Assembly: GCF_014874065.1 (NCBI RefSeq)
Contig: NZ_JADBEE010000001.1
Span: 1,240,001-1,304,000 of the forward strand
Direction of reading: 5' to 3'
Length of the DNA: 64,000 nucleotides
Source of the DNA: Nesterenkonia halotolerans
Lineage (GTDB): Bacteria > Actinomycetota > Actinomycetes > Actinomycetales > Micrococcaceae
The notes below the pieces were generated by a model that ran no database searches, was not told the origin of the DNA, and saw nothing but the letters and a program-made list of their open reading frames with translations. Each line of letters starts with the position of its first letter. Position 1 is the first letter of the stretch. The translations under genes and the position numbers were made by a program. Positions 41,523 to 49,387 of this stretch are shown here, one piece after another.

Positions 41523-41579
41523 CTAACTGTTGGGAAATGCCACCCTCATCACCCAACAGTTAGAACATATAACGGTTAG
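41523..41579. promoter_or_regulatory. Likely MarR operator: three AACNGTTAG half-sites
   Basis: CTAACTGTTGGG (41523-41534) and CCCAACAGTTAG (41552-41563) form a perfect 12-bp inverted repeat with a 17-base spacer. AACGGTTAG (41571-41579) is a third half-site in direct orientation, 16 bp from the second, and overlaps the predicted -35 of the MarR promoter. Confidence 0.6.
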
Positions 41580-41604
41580 ACGGTGTAACGCAATCGGGTA
41601 CAAT
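41576..41604 (+). promoter_or_regulatory. Promoter for the MarR gene
   Basis: TTAGAC (41576-41581), 17 bp, TACAAT (41599-41604; five of six to TATAAT). It ends 25 bp before the gene start. The -35 is inside the third MarR half-site, implying repression by its own product. Confidence 0.55.
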
Positions 41605-41628
41605 TTCTTGGGACAAGGGGGCTATTCC

Positions 41629-42231
41629 ATGGACCAGAGAGAATCAAGCGTCACGACGCCGACACGAGTGGTAACACCGGCGACGACGAAGCGTGATGCC
41701 GCGAGCCTCGGTTCCGGGGTGGAGCCGACCGCCGCGCAGGGTGAGCCAGGATTCGCTGGCGGGTATTGGTATGCCCGTAATGACGAGTCCTTTTCCTCGA
41801 TCGACCTGCTGAATCTGCTGCGTCAGTATCGCGACGCCGAGAAGCAGATGCGCGCCAGGACCCGGGAATCGATGCGGATGGGAGAGACCGACCTGGTCGC
41901 CCTGCGGTTCTTGGTCAGAGAACGCTCGGCCGGACGAACACCGCGTCAACGCGATCTCGCCGAGGCGTTGGAGCTAACGCCCGCCTCGACCAGCGTGTTG
42001 ATCGACCGGCTCTCCAAGGACGGGTACATCCGAAGGATCCCCCACCCGGAGGACCGTCGGTCCGTCGCGTTGGAGATCCTCGGTGAGACCGACCGGGAGG
42101 TCAAGGCCACGCTGAGCGGTATGCATGCGCGAATGATCGCGGAGACCGAGGCACTGTCAGACCAGGACCGTGCCGGCGCGGCACGGTTCCTCCACGGCCT
42201 CATCCGAGCTGTCGGCGATAAGGACAGCTGA
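41629..42231 (+). CDS. MarR-family transcriptional regulator with long N-terminal tail
   Basis: A 200-aa regulator. The winged helix is DLAEALELTPASTSVLIDRL, SKDGYIRRIPHPEDRRSVAL, the beta-wing with the DRR signature. About 60 residues of N-terminal Ser/Thr/Val-rich tail precede the dimer helices. ATG at 41629 follows AAGGGGG; the frame extends to 41530 but crosses the operator. It is likely autoregulated and divergent from the 140-aa gene. The signal it senses is not known; MarR proteins often sense oxidants or phenolics, which would suit the FUSC exporter nearby. Confidence 0.87.
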   Translation: MDQRESSVTTPTRVVTPATTKRDAASLGSGVEPTAAQGEPGFAGGYWYARNDESFSSIDLLNLLRQYRDAEKQMRARTRESMRMGETDLVALRFLVRERSAGRTPRQRDLAEALELTPASTSVLIDRLSKDGYIRRIPHPEDRRSVALEILGETDREVKATLSGMHARMIAETEALSDQDRAGAARFLHGLIRAVGDKDS

Positions 42232-42257
42232 ACCTCCCCCTCCAACTGCCCAGAAAT

Positions 42258-42276
42258 GCGGGGATCGTTTCCCCGC
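42258..42276 (+). terminator. Hairpin after MarR gene
   Basis: GCGGGGA-TCGTT-TCCCCGC, a perfect 7-bp stem with 5-base loop, 27 bp after the stop. There is no U-tract, so it could be terminator or leader structure. Confidence 0.4.
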
Positions 42277-42296
42277 GACCCCTGGTCGAAAAGACG

Positions 42297-42361
42297 CTCA
42301 GGTAGAGTGTCCCCATAGCTCAAGCAGCGGGCTCTTGACTCAACGTTCAAGGGTGCGCGCC
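42297..42361 (+). promoter_or_regulatory. Conserved 5' leader element, copy a
   Basis: GGTAG box at 42301-42305, AGCTCAAGC at 42317-42325, GGGCT, CTTGA at 42334-42338 and TCAAG at 42347-42351, which pairs with CTTGA and overlaps the AAGGG ribosome site of the leader ORF at 42362. Nearly identical to copy b; related to copies c (46.2 kb) and d (56.7 kb, minus strand). The GTAG box resembles a -10 of an alternative sigma factor; the rest would be the start of the transcript. Confidence 0.6.
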
Positions 42362-42454
42362 ATGCAGCATGGTCTCTTTCCTCGCCTCACCGGCGGCCTA
42401 GCCCCCCGAGTGGGCCTTTGTCTCGACCTTCAGTGCCGCGGGAGTCTCCTGTGA
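42362..42454 (+). CDS. 30-residue leader ORF of the M-Q-H family, copy a
   Basis: ATG at 42362 with AAGGG 8 nt upstream. The peptide begins MQHGLFPRLTGGLAPR and ends LQCRGSLL; its TGA overlaps the GTG start of the CBS-like gene as GTGA (42451-42454). Copy b has the same first three residues and the same overlap, which argues for a translated, coupling leader rather than chance. The peptide has no recognised domain. Confidence 0.45.
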   Translation: MQHGLFPRLTGGLAPRVGLCLDLQCRGSLL

Positions 42455-42924
42455 GCGTGGTCGCGGATTCGATGTCTCCCCCTCCGCAGTGCGTCTGGAT
42501 GACCCAATCCCTGACCGAGGCGGTGAGCATCCTGGATGCTCGCGCCCCGGTGGCGGTTGTCGTCGATTCACGGGCCCGCCCGATCGGTCTCCTCACGAAG
42601 GCGGCCATTTCCCGCGAGGCTGCAAGGAACCCGGCCCGGTGGGGCAGGCTTAGGTGCCTCGATCTGGTGGACCCCTGGACGCTGACTCTGCGGCCAGAGG
42701 ACCCCCTCGAGGAAGTGTGGTTCCATGACCGGCGCCGCGGTCCCCGGCCGTTGCCGGTCTTCGACGACCACCACATCGTGGGTCTCCTCTACCCGGAAAG
42801 CGTGCTCGTCTCGACACCGACTTCGGACCGACCCAGTGTCCAGGCCTGTGAAGCCGTTGCTCATCGAGCAGGGTCTGAGGGGATTTCTCCGGGGTTGAAT
42901 CCCCCAGGTAGGCTGGCGTCGTAG
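42451..42924 (+). CDS. Degenerate CBS-like protein with YPE motif, copy 1
   Basis: A 157-aa protein. It has one recognisable CBS-type half: QSLTEAVSILDARAPVAVVV, ARPIGLLTKAAISREAARNP, and a late strand VFDDHHIVGLLYPESVL. The paralogue at 43059 aligns throughout; two minus-strand relatives lie at 55.3-56.4 kb. The usual CBS adenosine motif is altered. GTG at 42451 has GGGAG 7 nt upstream and overlaps the leader ORF stop. Function is unknown; energy or redox sensing is an inference from the CBS-like fold. Confidence 0.65.
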   Translation: MSVVADSMSPPPQCVWMTQSLTEAVSILDARAPVAVVVDSRARPIGLLTKAAISREAARNPARWGRLRCLDLVDPWTLTLRPEDPLEEVWFHDRRRGPRPLPVFDDHHIVGLLYPESVLVSTPTSDRPSVQACEAVAHRAGSEGISPGLNPPGRLAS

Positions 42925-42966
42925 CTCAAGCAATGGGCTCTTGACTCAACGTTCAAGGGTGGCCTT
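42905..42966 (+). promoter_or_regulatory. Conserved 5' leader element, copy b
   Basis: GGTAG 42907-42911, AGCTCAAGC 42923-42931, CTTGA 42940-42944, TCAAG 42953-42957. From 42920 to 42960 only a few bases differ from copy a. The start of the element lies inside the 3' end of the upstream CBS-like gene. Confidence 0.6.
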
Positions 42967-43062
42967 TTGCAGCACTTTTCTCTTTTCCGCGCTTCTGGCG
43001 CGCACTGGCGTCCACGGTCCACCACGGCTCCGGCGTCGAGATTCCACTGGGGCACCGTGTGA
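42967..43062 (+). CDS. 31-residue leader ORF of the M-Q-H family, copy b
   Basis: TTG at 42967, with AAGGG about 9 nt upstream, opens MQHFSLFRASGAHW and ends FHWGTV. The TGA (43060-43062) overlaps the next GTG start as GTGA, exactly as in copy a. Only the first three residues and an LF pair are shared, so selection may act on the initiation region and the overlap rather than on the whole peptide. Confidence 0.4.
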   Translation: MQHFSLFRASGAHWRPRSTTAPASRFHWGTV

Positions 43063-43487
43063 CCCGCGTGTATGAACTCATGGCCTCCCTACCGCGAAGC
43101 GTCTGGGTGACCCAGTCTCTGAGCGAGGCGGTCAGTTTCTTCGATCATCAGACACCGGCCGTTGTGGTGGTAGATCTGCGTCATCAGCCGGTCGGCCTGA
43201 TCACGAAAGCCGCAGTTTCCCGCGAGGCGGCACAGCACCCTGGCCGGTGGAGCCGAACCCGGTGTGCCCACCTCATGGAGCCCCTCACCCACCGGCTGAG
43301 CCCCGATGACTCTATCGACGGGGTCTTCGCCTGCTACCGCGACGGTGGCCCCCGCCCCTTGCTGGTTTTCAACGGAGACCACCTCACCGGGATCCTCTAC
43401 CCGGAATACGTCTTGGCCTCGACCACCACCGAGCAGAGACCACCGATCGACACGACACCGCTGAATCGTCAGACCGCTGAACCGTGA
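43059..43487 (+). CDS. Degenerate CBS-like protein with YPE motif, copy 2
   Basis: A 142-aa protein, paralogue of 42451-42924: QSLSEAVSFFDHQTPAVVVV, HQPVGLITKAAVSREAAQHP, VFNGDHLTGILYPEYVL. The opening TRVYELMASLPRSVWVTQSL also aligns with SVVADSMSPPPQCVWMTQSL in copy 1. GTG at 43059 overlaps the leader ORF stop. The pair looks like a tandem duplication that carried leader, leader ORF and gene together. Confidence 0.65.
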   Translation: MTRVYELMASLPRSVWVTQSLSEAVSFFDHQTPAVVVVDLRHQPVGLITKAAVSREAAQHPGRWSRTRCAHLMEPLTHRLSPDDSIDGVFACYRDGGPRPLLVFNGDHLTGILYPEYVLASTTTEQRPPIDTTPLNRQTAEP

Positions 43488-43753
43488 GCCCGCCGATTTT
43501 GATCTCGCGGACCCGTGAGTCGCGTCTTCAGCCGGGACTGCCCATCTCACGCGCTATGCAGACCGTCAGTGCGAGTCGCAGGCGGGTTCCATCCCACAGC
43601 CGGGCCGGGGTCTTCTCGCCCGGGCATATCTCGTCTCACCCTTGTTATCCCACTCTTGCCGCTGGATCAGGACCAGCCGCCCCCGTAACTCTTCGACCAC
43701 TGGACTCAGCCCGGTGGTCTAGAACATGAACGTCGCGAAGGAGAAACCCGCTC

Positions 43754-44200
43754 ATGGCCACTGTCGCTCACCTCATGACCCCCGACGTGCCACACCTCAG
43801 TGGACACTGCACCCTAGAAGACGCCACCCGCACCATGGACCAGGCCCGTCTGGACGCGTTGCCGTTGTGTGAGGCAGACGGCACGCTGCTCGGGGTGGTG
43901 GCCCGTCACAACATCTCTCGGGCCTTCCGTTCACTCGGAGAACTTTCACACTCCCTGAGAGCCCAGCACCTGATGGACCCGGAAGCACCCAGCATCAACC
44001 TTCACGACGCGGTGGAGAAGGCCATGGCCCAGATGGCCATCCATCAGACCCGGTACCTCCCGGTCCTGGACGGATCTCGGGTCTGCGGCATGCTCACCAG
44101 CGCCCAGATCGGCCACGAACGTCCGGCGGTGAATGTTGAAGAGCTCGTCGACCACGTCAAACTCCCCGCCGAGGATGCTCCGTCGTCTCGGGCCCAGTGA
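43754..44200 (+). CDS. Two-CBS-domain protein, copy 2
   Basis: A 148-aa protein with two CBS units: VAHLMTPDVPHLSGHCTLED to ALPLCEADGTLLGVVARHNI, and QHLMDPEAPSINLHDAVEKA to RYLPVLDGSRVCGMLTSAQI. It resembles copy 1 (LSHSLRAQHLM versus LAYSLRAQHLM). ATG at 43754 has GAAGGAG upstream. The stop overlaps the GTG of DUF4383 copy 2 by 4 bp. Confidence 0.85.
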   Translation: MATVAHLMTPDVPHLSGHCTLEDATRTMDQARLDALPLCEADGTLLGVVARHNISRAFRSLGELSHSLRAQHLMDPEAPSINLHDAVEKAMAQMAIHQTRYLPVLDGSRVCGMLTSAQIGHERPAVNVEELVDHVKLPAEDAPSSRAQ

Positions 44201-44769
44201 ACTCCGAGTCGGCTTCCCGCCCGGGGCGCAACGAAGAAGACGCGTCAACCGCGCAGAAGCGGCCCGGTAGCTCCCACCGTGTGAGGCTGTCCCGGCGGGG
44301 ACGCCGGAAACGTGAATCAGTCGCCCGGGTGACGGCACTGGTCGTCGCCGTGGGGCTACTGGGACTGGGGGTCGCGGGATTCGTCCCTGGGGTGGCTGAC
44401 ACCGATGAGACCCTCACCTGGGGTGAGGAGAGCTCCCTGGTGGTCCTGGTCGGGGTGTTTCCGGAGTCCGGCTGGGGCAACGTGGTCCACGTCGTGATGG
44501 GCCTGGTGGGGGTGGCCCTGAGTCTGACCCGTCAGGCGGAAGCGGCCCGGCGTTACGTGCTCGTCGCCGGAGTGCTGCTTCTGATCTGGGCGCTGATGCG
44601 TTTCATCTTCGCAGCCCCAGTGGCCGTAGCACCTGAGGGGCTGACCTTCGGCGGGTGGCTGCATTTGGGGGTAGGAGCCGGCCTGACCCTCACCGGGTTC
44701 CTGCTGCGCATCTACCGCACACGAGACGCACCTCAAGACGACCGGCCCGCCGAACACCACGCACCGTAG
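44197..44769 (+). CDS. DUF4383-type four-helix membrane protein, copy 2
   Basis: A 190-aa protein with a polar, Arg-rich tail of about 45 residues, then helices ALVVAVGLLGLGVAGFVPGV, VVHVVMGLVGVALSL, RRYVLVAGVLLLIWALMRFI and WLHLGVGAGLTLTGFLL. GTG overlaps the end of the CBS gene, so the two are translationally coupled. The strict CBS-DUF4383 order repeats at three places in the island. Confidence 0.75.
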   Translation: MNSESASRPGRNEEDASTAQKRPGSSHRVRLSRRGRRKRESVARVTALVVAVGLLGLGVAGFVPGVADTDETLTWGEESSLVVLVGVFPESGWGNVVHVVMGLVGVALSLTRQAEAARRYVLVAGVLLLIWALMRFIFAAPVAVAPEGLTFGGWLHLGVGAGLTLTGFLLRIYRTRDAPQDDRPAEHHAP

Positions 44770-44812
44770 AGCCGCCACAGACCACGTGAAAAACACTCAA
44801 GGAAGGTCAGGA

Positions 44813-45985
44813 TTGACTCACCAGCACCACCGCCCCGGCAGCAGCACCGGGGCTAACCATCATGCGCAGAGTCGCTGGGGCACGCTGCGCAGGACGCTGC
44901 GGCGTCCGGAGCTCACCACCGATGTCCTGCAGATCATCAAAACCGTAATCGCAGGCACCGGGGCCTGGTGGGTCTCCACGGCCGTACTGGACTCCGAGCT
45001 GGCCTTCTTAGCCCCGTGGACGGCGCTGCTGACCGTGCACGCCACCGTGCACCGCTCGTTATCTCACGGGATTCAGACCACCATCGCCTCAGGGATCGGG
45101 GTGGGTGTTTCTTTCTTGATCGGATACTTCCTCGAGGTGAACCTGTGGACGTTCGCCTTGGCTCTGCTGGTCGGGATCACCGCAGCTCGAATCTCGTGGA
45201 TCCGCGACGAAGGGGTCGCGATCGCGACCACCGCGATCTTCGTGTTCGGCAGCGGGTTCGATGAGCAAGCACCCCTGTTAGATGACCGCATCCTTGAAGT
45301 GGTCATAGGAGTCGCAGCAGGAGTGGCAGTGAACCTGCTCATCTTCCCGCCGTTGCGCGACCAACAAGCCGGCCGGTACGTCGACAGCATCAACGAACGC
45401 ATGGGAGCCGTTCTGGGCAGCATCTCGGAAGAATTCTCTGACAACTGGGACACCGACAAGGCAGAGCCCTGGTTCCAGGAGACCGAGTCGATGACCCAGG
45501 AGCTCAACTCTGCCTGGACCGTGGTGAGATTCGCTCGAGAATCCCGACGAGCCAACCCACGCGCGCGGCAGGGACGCCAGTCCCTCGAGACCAGCAACTG
45601 GAACGCCCAGGAAGCCAGCTACGAAGAGATCCTCGAACGCGTCGACGAAGGCGTCTCACATCTGCGCCACCTCGCCCGCACCCTGCGCGAGGCCACCTAT
45701 ACAGAGGGCGACTGGGATCAGGACTTCCGCAACCGATGGGCGAAGATCGTCGGTGACGCCGGCCGCAGAATCGCGAATCCCGATGCAGAAGTCGCCCCGC
45801 TGCATGATGACCTCACCTCGCTCTCAAAGCAGATGTCTCAGGACAACGCGCTCCCAGGAGAGACGTGGCCCATCTATGGGTCATTGATCTCGAGCATGCG
45901 ACATATTGTGATCGTCGTCGACGATGTGGCCTCCGCGCGCCAAGCCCGGCAAGGAACCTCCGAGAACCCCGAGGTTTCAGGATGA
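44813..45985 (+). CDS. FUSC/aromatic-acid-exporter-family membrane protein
   Basis: A 390-aa protein. The N-terminal half has about six hydrophobic segments (TDVLQIIKTVIAGTGAWWVS, FLAPWTALLTVHATVHRSLS, GIQTTIASGIGVGVSFLIGY) of the ArAE/FUSC type. The C-terminal half is a cytosolic helical domain with Arg/Glu-rich stretches (RFARESRRANPRARQGR). This class exports aromatic carboxylic acids or related toxic organics. TTG at 44813 follows GGAAGG; GTG at 44786 is in frame without a ribosome site. Confidence 0.75.
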   Translation: MTHQHHRPGSSTGANHHAQSRWGTLRRTLRRPELTTDVLQIIKTVIAGTGAWWVSTAVLDSELAFLAPWTALLTVHATVHRSLSHGIQTTIASGIGVGVSFLIGYFLEVNLWTFALALLVGITAARISWIRDEGVAIATTAIFVFGSGFDEQAPLLDDRILEVVIGVAAGVAVNLLIFPPLRDQQAGRYVDSINERMGAVLGSISEEFSDNWDTDKAEPWFQETESMTQELNSAWTVVRFARESRRANPRARQGRQSLETSNWNAQEASYEEILERVDEGVSHLRHLARTLREATYTEGDWDQDFRNRWAKIVGDAGRRIANPDAEVAPLHDDLTSLSKQMSQDNALPGETWPIYGSLISSMRHIVIVVDDVASARQARQGTSENPEVSG

Positions 45986-46290
45986 GACCAGCTCTCCGGG
46001 GCGACGAAGCCAACGCTTAGTCCTAGATCACTGAGCGGGCACGCGGATACCCACGGCGCGCTGGAGGTGAAGAAGTCGAGTTGCTCCTCACGTGTGTTGG
46101 GTTAAGGCCTTCCTCGAACGGGATGACCGCTGGTTTTGGACGCTTAACGGGACCCAAAACATTCCTTTACCCCGACCAGGCCAGCGGGTAGCTTGGAATC
46201 AGCTCAAGCCACGGGCTCCTCACACAGTGTTACCTCACATCCTGCTCTCTACGCGGGAACCTCACTGCACACCTGAGAAGGAGCTCACCC
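45986..46290. other. 305-bp intergenic region holding hairpin and leader element c
   Basis: It contains GTTTTGG (46133-46139) and CCAAAAC (46154-46160), a possible weak terminator for the FUSC gene, then the leader element at 46187-46225. No ORF in it is supported. Confidence 0.5.
46181..46226 (+). promoter_or_regulatory. Conserved 5' leader element, copy c, upstream of alcohol dehydrogenase
   Basis: GGGTAGCTTGG (46186-46196), then AGCTCAAGC at 46201-46209 and CACGGGCTC. The first part matches copy d best (GTAGCTTG; CCACGGGC). The CTTGA/TCAAG hairpin of the other copies is replaced by CACACAGTG. It lies about 65-105 bp before the dehydrogenase start. Confidence 0.5.
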
Positions 46291-47502
46291 ATGAAGGCAC
46301 TTGTATGGCACGGCGAAGGCGACATTCGCCTCGACAACGTGGCCGATCCCTCGATCCAAGACCCGAACGACGCGATCGTGCGCATCACGCGCAGCGCCAT
46401 CTGTGGGACTGATCTGCACTTCATCCGCGGAACCATGGCGGGCATGCGCGAGGGCACCATCCTGGGCCACGAGGCCGTCGGAGTCGTCGAAGAGGTCGGG
46501 GCCGCCGTGCGCGGGCTGACCCCCGGCGACCGCGTCATCGTCTGCTCCACCATGTCCTGCGGGGTGTGCCGCTACTGCCGGATGGGTCAGACCGCTCAGT
46601 GTGATGTCGCCAACCCCAACGGGCCCCAGGCCGGCACCTGCTTCTTCGGCGGTCCCGCGCCCACCGGTTCCGTCGATGGCCTGCAAGCCGAGTATGCCCG
46701 CATCCCTTGGGCCAGCAACACGCTGATCCCGCTGCCGGACAAGGTCTCCGACGACGAAGCAATCCTGCTCTCGGACATCTTCCCCACAGCCTGGTTCGGC
46801 GCCCAGCTGGCAGGAATCACCCGCGGGGACACCGTGGCCGTCTACGGGGCGGGAATAGTGGGTCAGCTCGCGATCGCCTCGGCCTACCGCCAGGGCGCGG
46901 GACGAGTCTGGGCCATCGACGGCGTCGAGACTCGCCTGGTCAAGGCCGCGGAGCAGAAGGCCGAGGTCATCGACTTCAACCGAGAGGACCCCGTGGAGGC
47001 GCTCATGGACGCCACCATGGGTGTCGGGGTCGACGCGGTGATCGAAGCGGTAGGCGTGGACGCCCAACGGCCCAGCAGCGGCCCTGCCGCGGAGAAGTAC
47101 TCCGCTCAGGCAGAGAAGTTCGACGCCGAGGTGGCCCAGACCGCCCCTGTGACGAATGTCCAGAGCGAGAACTGGGTCCCTGGGGATGCGCCGTCACTCT
47201 CTGCGCAGTGGGCGGTGGAGTCGGTGGCGAAGTATGGCCGGATCGGCATCATCGGGGTGTTCTCGCCCGATCTGACCTCGTTCCCGATCGGGCAGGCCAC
47301 GAATAAGAACCTCACGCTGCGCGGCGGCAACTGTGACCACCGGTCGGTAACGCCTCCGCTGTTGGACCTGGTGGCCAGCGGCGTGTTCGACACGACGCCG
47401 TTCATCACTCAGCAGGAGCCGCTGGACGACATCGTGGAGGCATACCTGAACTTTGATCGGCGAGACGAGGGCTGGCTCAAGACCGTGCTGACCCCACGGT
47501 GA
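46291..47502 (+). CDS. Zinc-dependent alcohol dehydrogenase, formaldehyde-dehydrogenase-like
   Basis: A 403-aa MDR enzyme. Catalytic zinc ligands are in RSAICGTDLHFIRG and TILGHEAVGVVEEVG; structural zinc cysteines appear as CSTMSCGVCRYCRMGQTAQC. The NAD-binding Gly motif is TVAVYGAGIVGQLAI. The length and the long insert about residues 245-300 resemble glutathione-independent formaldehyde dehydrogenase and related enzymes rather than simple ADHs. ATG follows AAGGAG. Leader element c lies upstream, so it is probably under the same stress control as the CBS-like genes. Confidence 0.85.
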   Translation: MKALVWHGEGDIRLDNVADPSIQDPNDAIVRITRSAICGTDLHFIRGTMAGMREGTILGHEAVGVVEEVGAAVRGLTPGDRVIVCSTMSCGVCRYCRMGQTAQCDVANPNGPQAGTCFFGGPAPTGSVDGLQAEYARIPWASNTLIPLPDKVSDDEAILLSDIFPTAWFGAQLAGITRGDTVAVYGAGIVGQLAIASAYRQGAGRVWAIDGVETRLVKAAEQKAEVIDFNREDPVEALMDATMGVGVDAVIEAVGVDAQRPSSGPAAEKYSAQAEKFDAEVAQTAPVTNVQSENWVPGDAPSLSAQWAVESVAKYGRIGIIGVFSPDLTSFPIGQATNKNLTLRGGNCDHRSVTPPLLDLVASGVFDTTPFITQQEPLDDIVEAYLNFDRRDEGWLKTVLTPR

Positions 47503-47589
47503 CCGCGCGAAACATCCAACCGGCCTCGCGCGCGATCGGGCACACCTCAACCTCCTGAGTCAGAAGACGAGGCTGTGGAAGGAGACACC

Positions 47590-47910
47590 ATGAGCAGGGT
47601 AGAAATTCATCAGCACGGGCAGACCATCAATTTGGAAGCCACCGATCCCATGGTCGAAGCGCTATCGGTGACCATGCAACTGGGCTTGAGCAAGCACAAC
47701 GGGATCGTCATAGACGGGTTAGTGGACAACGCGCCCAATTCTCGAGAGAACGAGTCCATGTCGTTGTGGGTCAGCTCCACCGCTCACGTGAAGTTCATCT
47801 TCCAACCGCGGACCGACCCTGAAGAGACCAAACGGCACGTGGATGTCATGACTGCTTCGCTGGAGCGCGGGGGACGTATCCACTTCAGCTCTTCAGGACC
47901 GAGACGGTAG
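47590..47910 (+). CDS. Unrecognised 106-aa soluble protein
   Basis: It reads SRVEIHQHGQTINLEATDPM, LGLSKHNGIVIDGLVDNAPN, and ends GGRIHFSSSGPRR. No domain, signal or helix was recognised; alternating hydrophobic residues suggest beta strands. ATG at 47590 has GGAAGGAG about 6 nt upstream. It lies 87 bp after the dehydrogenase and ends before a perfect 28-bp palindrome. Confidence 0.6.
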   Translation: MSRVEIHQHGQTINLEATDPMVEALSVTMQLGLSKHNGIVIDGLVDNAPNSRENESMSLWVSSTAHVKFIFQPRTDPEETKRHVDVMTASLERGGRIHFSSSGPRR

Positions 47911-47995
47911 AGAGCCCCTCCGTCCAAGTGTGCCCCTTCCCAAGGGGCGCACTCGGATGGATCAAGCGCGCCTGGACCACACTCAGACCCCATCT

Positions 47996-48023
47996 CCACG
48001 TGGAGACTTAAGTCTCCACGTGG
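47996..48023 (+). terminator. Perfect 28-bp palindrome followed by TTTT
   Basis: The left arm CCACGTGGAGACTT is repeated exactly as its complement AAGTCTCCACGTGG with no spacer, then TTTTGTC. It is 85 bp after the 106-aa gene. It could terminate that gene, or as duplex DNA be a binding site for a dimeric regulator (it contains two CCACGTGG boxes). Confidence 0.55.
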
Positions 48024-48133
48024 TTTTGTCAGGGGTAGAACACGTGCCTCCAGCCCTGCCGCTGTGGACTTTCGTCTCCCAGTGGCTTTGGCTCATAAGT
48101 TCAGCCCTCGCCAGTGGGCAGAAAGGTAGTGAG

Positions 48134-49360
48134 TTGGACTTGAATCTGATCGTGGCTCTGTTTGCCGGGGCCATCGTGGTTCTGTCGTTGTTCTCCACCC
48201 TTTTTCAACGCCTTAGCTTGCCTGGTCCGTTGCTGGCTCTGGCGTTCGGCGCGCTCATCGGCCCCTACGCAGTGGACGTGATCCGGATAGAGGATTTCGG
48301 AGTCCCCTCCGGGACCCTGCTGGAGCAGGCCGCTCGTGCCACTCTTGCGGTGGGTCTGACCGGCGTCGCTCTGCGTCTGCCCCACGGGTACTGGAAACGC
48401 AACATCCGATGGATCAGCGTGATCATCGGCCTGGGCATGCTCGCGATGCTCGCCGTGGCCACCGGGGTCCTCGCCGTAGGGCTGGGCGCACCGTTTGTGA
48501 TGGCGCTGCTGATCGCCGCGATTATCACCCCCACCGACCCAGTGGTCACGACTCCGGTCGTGACCGGATCCATGGCGGAAGAGAAGATCCCGAAACGAGT
48601 CCGGTACAACCTCTCAGCAGAGAGCGGGATCAACGACGGCCTGGGATACCTGTTCGTGATGCTGCCAGTGCTGCTGATGATCAGCCCCGCCACGGCGTGG
48701 CAGGACCTGCTGCTCAAAGTCGTGCTCTGGGAGGTCCTGGGCGCCGCCGTCTTCGGCGCAGTGATCGGGTACCTGCTGGGCAAGCTTTTCGTGCTGGCGA
48801 AGAACAAGCACCTCATGGAGGAAAGCTCTTACCTCGGCTTCGTGGTCCCCTTCGGACTCTTCGTGCTCGGGGCGGGAAAACTCCTGGGCACCGACGCTGT
48901 CCTGGCCGTGTTCATCGCCGCAGCCGTCTTCGGGCAGGTCATCCCTCAACGCGACGAGTCCCAAGAGGACAAGGTCGACGACGCAGTCAACCGATTCTTC
49001 CTGCTGCCAGTCTTCATGCTCCTCGGCATCGCGCTGCCGATCGCCGAATGGGGTCAGCTCGGGTGGGCTGCACCTGCAGTGATCATCGCCGCCATTCTGG
49101 GACGCCGACTCATCACCGTCTGGGCGCTGCGTCCGCTGTTCAGCAACCTCCACGACCGCTCCGAGACCTTCTTCCTGAGCTGGTTCGCGCCCGTCGGGGT
49201 CTCTGCCCTGTTCTACGCCACCCTTGCCGAACGACACACCGGCAACCCAGACATCTTCGCGTACGCCACCCTGGCCATCACCACATCAGTGCTGATCCAC
49301 GGACTCTCCAGCGCGCCGCTGAGCGCCTGGCTCCACCGCCAGCACGCCGCCCGAACATAG
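48134..49360 (+). CDS. Na+/H+ antiporter, CPA1/NhaP family
   Basis: A 408-aa inner-membrane protein with about 12 helices. It begins LDLNLIVALFAGAIVVLSLF and carries the ion-binding block IAAIITPTDPVVTTPVVTGS (TDP motif) and ESGINDGLGYLFVM (the ND motif of CPA1). A further RHTGN and GWAAPAVIIAAILGRRL lie near the end. TTG at 48134 has AAAGG 7 nt upstream; the open frame to 47930 crosses the palindrome. It exchanges protons for Na+ or K+ and so aids pH and salt tolerance. Confidence 0.85.
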   Translation: MDLNLIVALFAGAIVVLSLFSTLFQRLSLPGPLLALAFGALIGPYAVDVIRIEDFGVPSGTLLEQAARATLAVGLTGVALRLPHGYWKRNIRWISVIIGLGMLAMLAVATGVLAVGLGAPFVMALLIAAIITPTDPVVTTPVVTGSMAEEKIPKRVRYNLSAESGINDGLGYLFVMLPVLLMISPATAWQDLLLKVVLWEVLGAAVFGAVIGYLLGKLFVLAKNKHLMEESSYLGFVVPFGLFVLGAGKLLGTDAVLAVFIAAAVFGQVIPQRDESQEDKVDDAVNRFFLLPVFMLLGIALPIAEWGQLGWAAPAVIIAAILGRRLITVWALRPLFSNLHDRSETFFLSWFAPVGVSALFYATLAERHTGNPDIFAYATLAITTSVLIHGLSSAPLSAWLHRQHAART

Positions 49361-49387
49361 CAAACCTGATCACGCAGAGAGGGCAGC

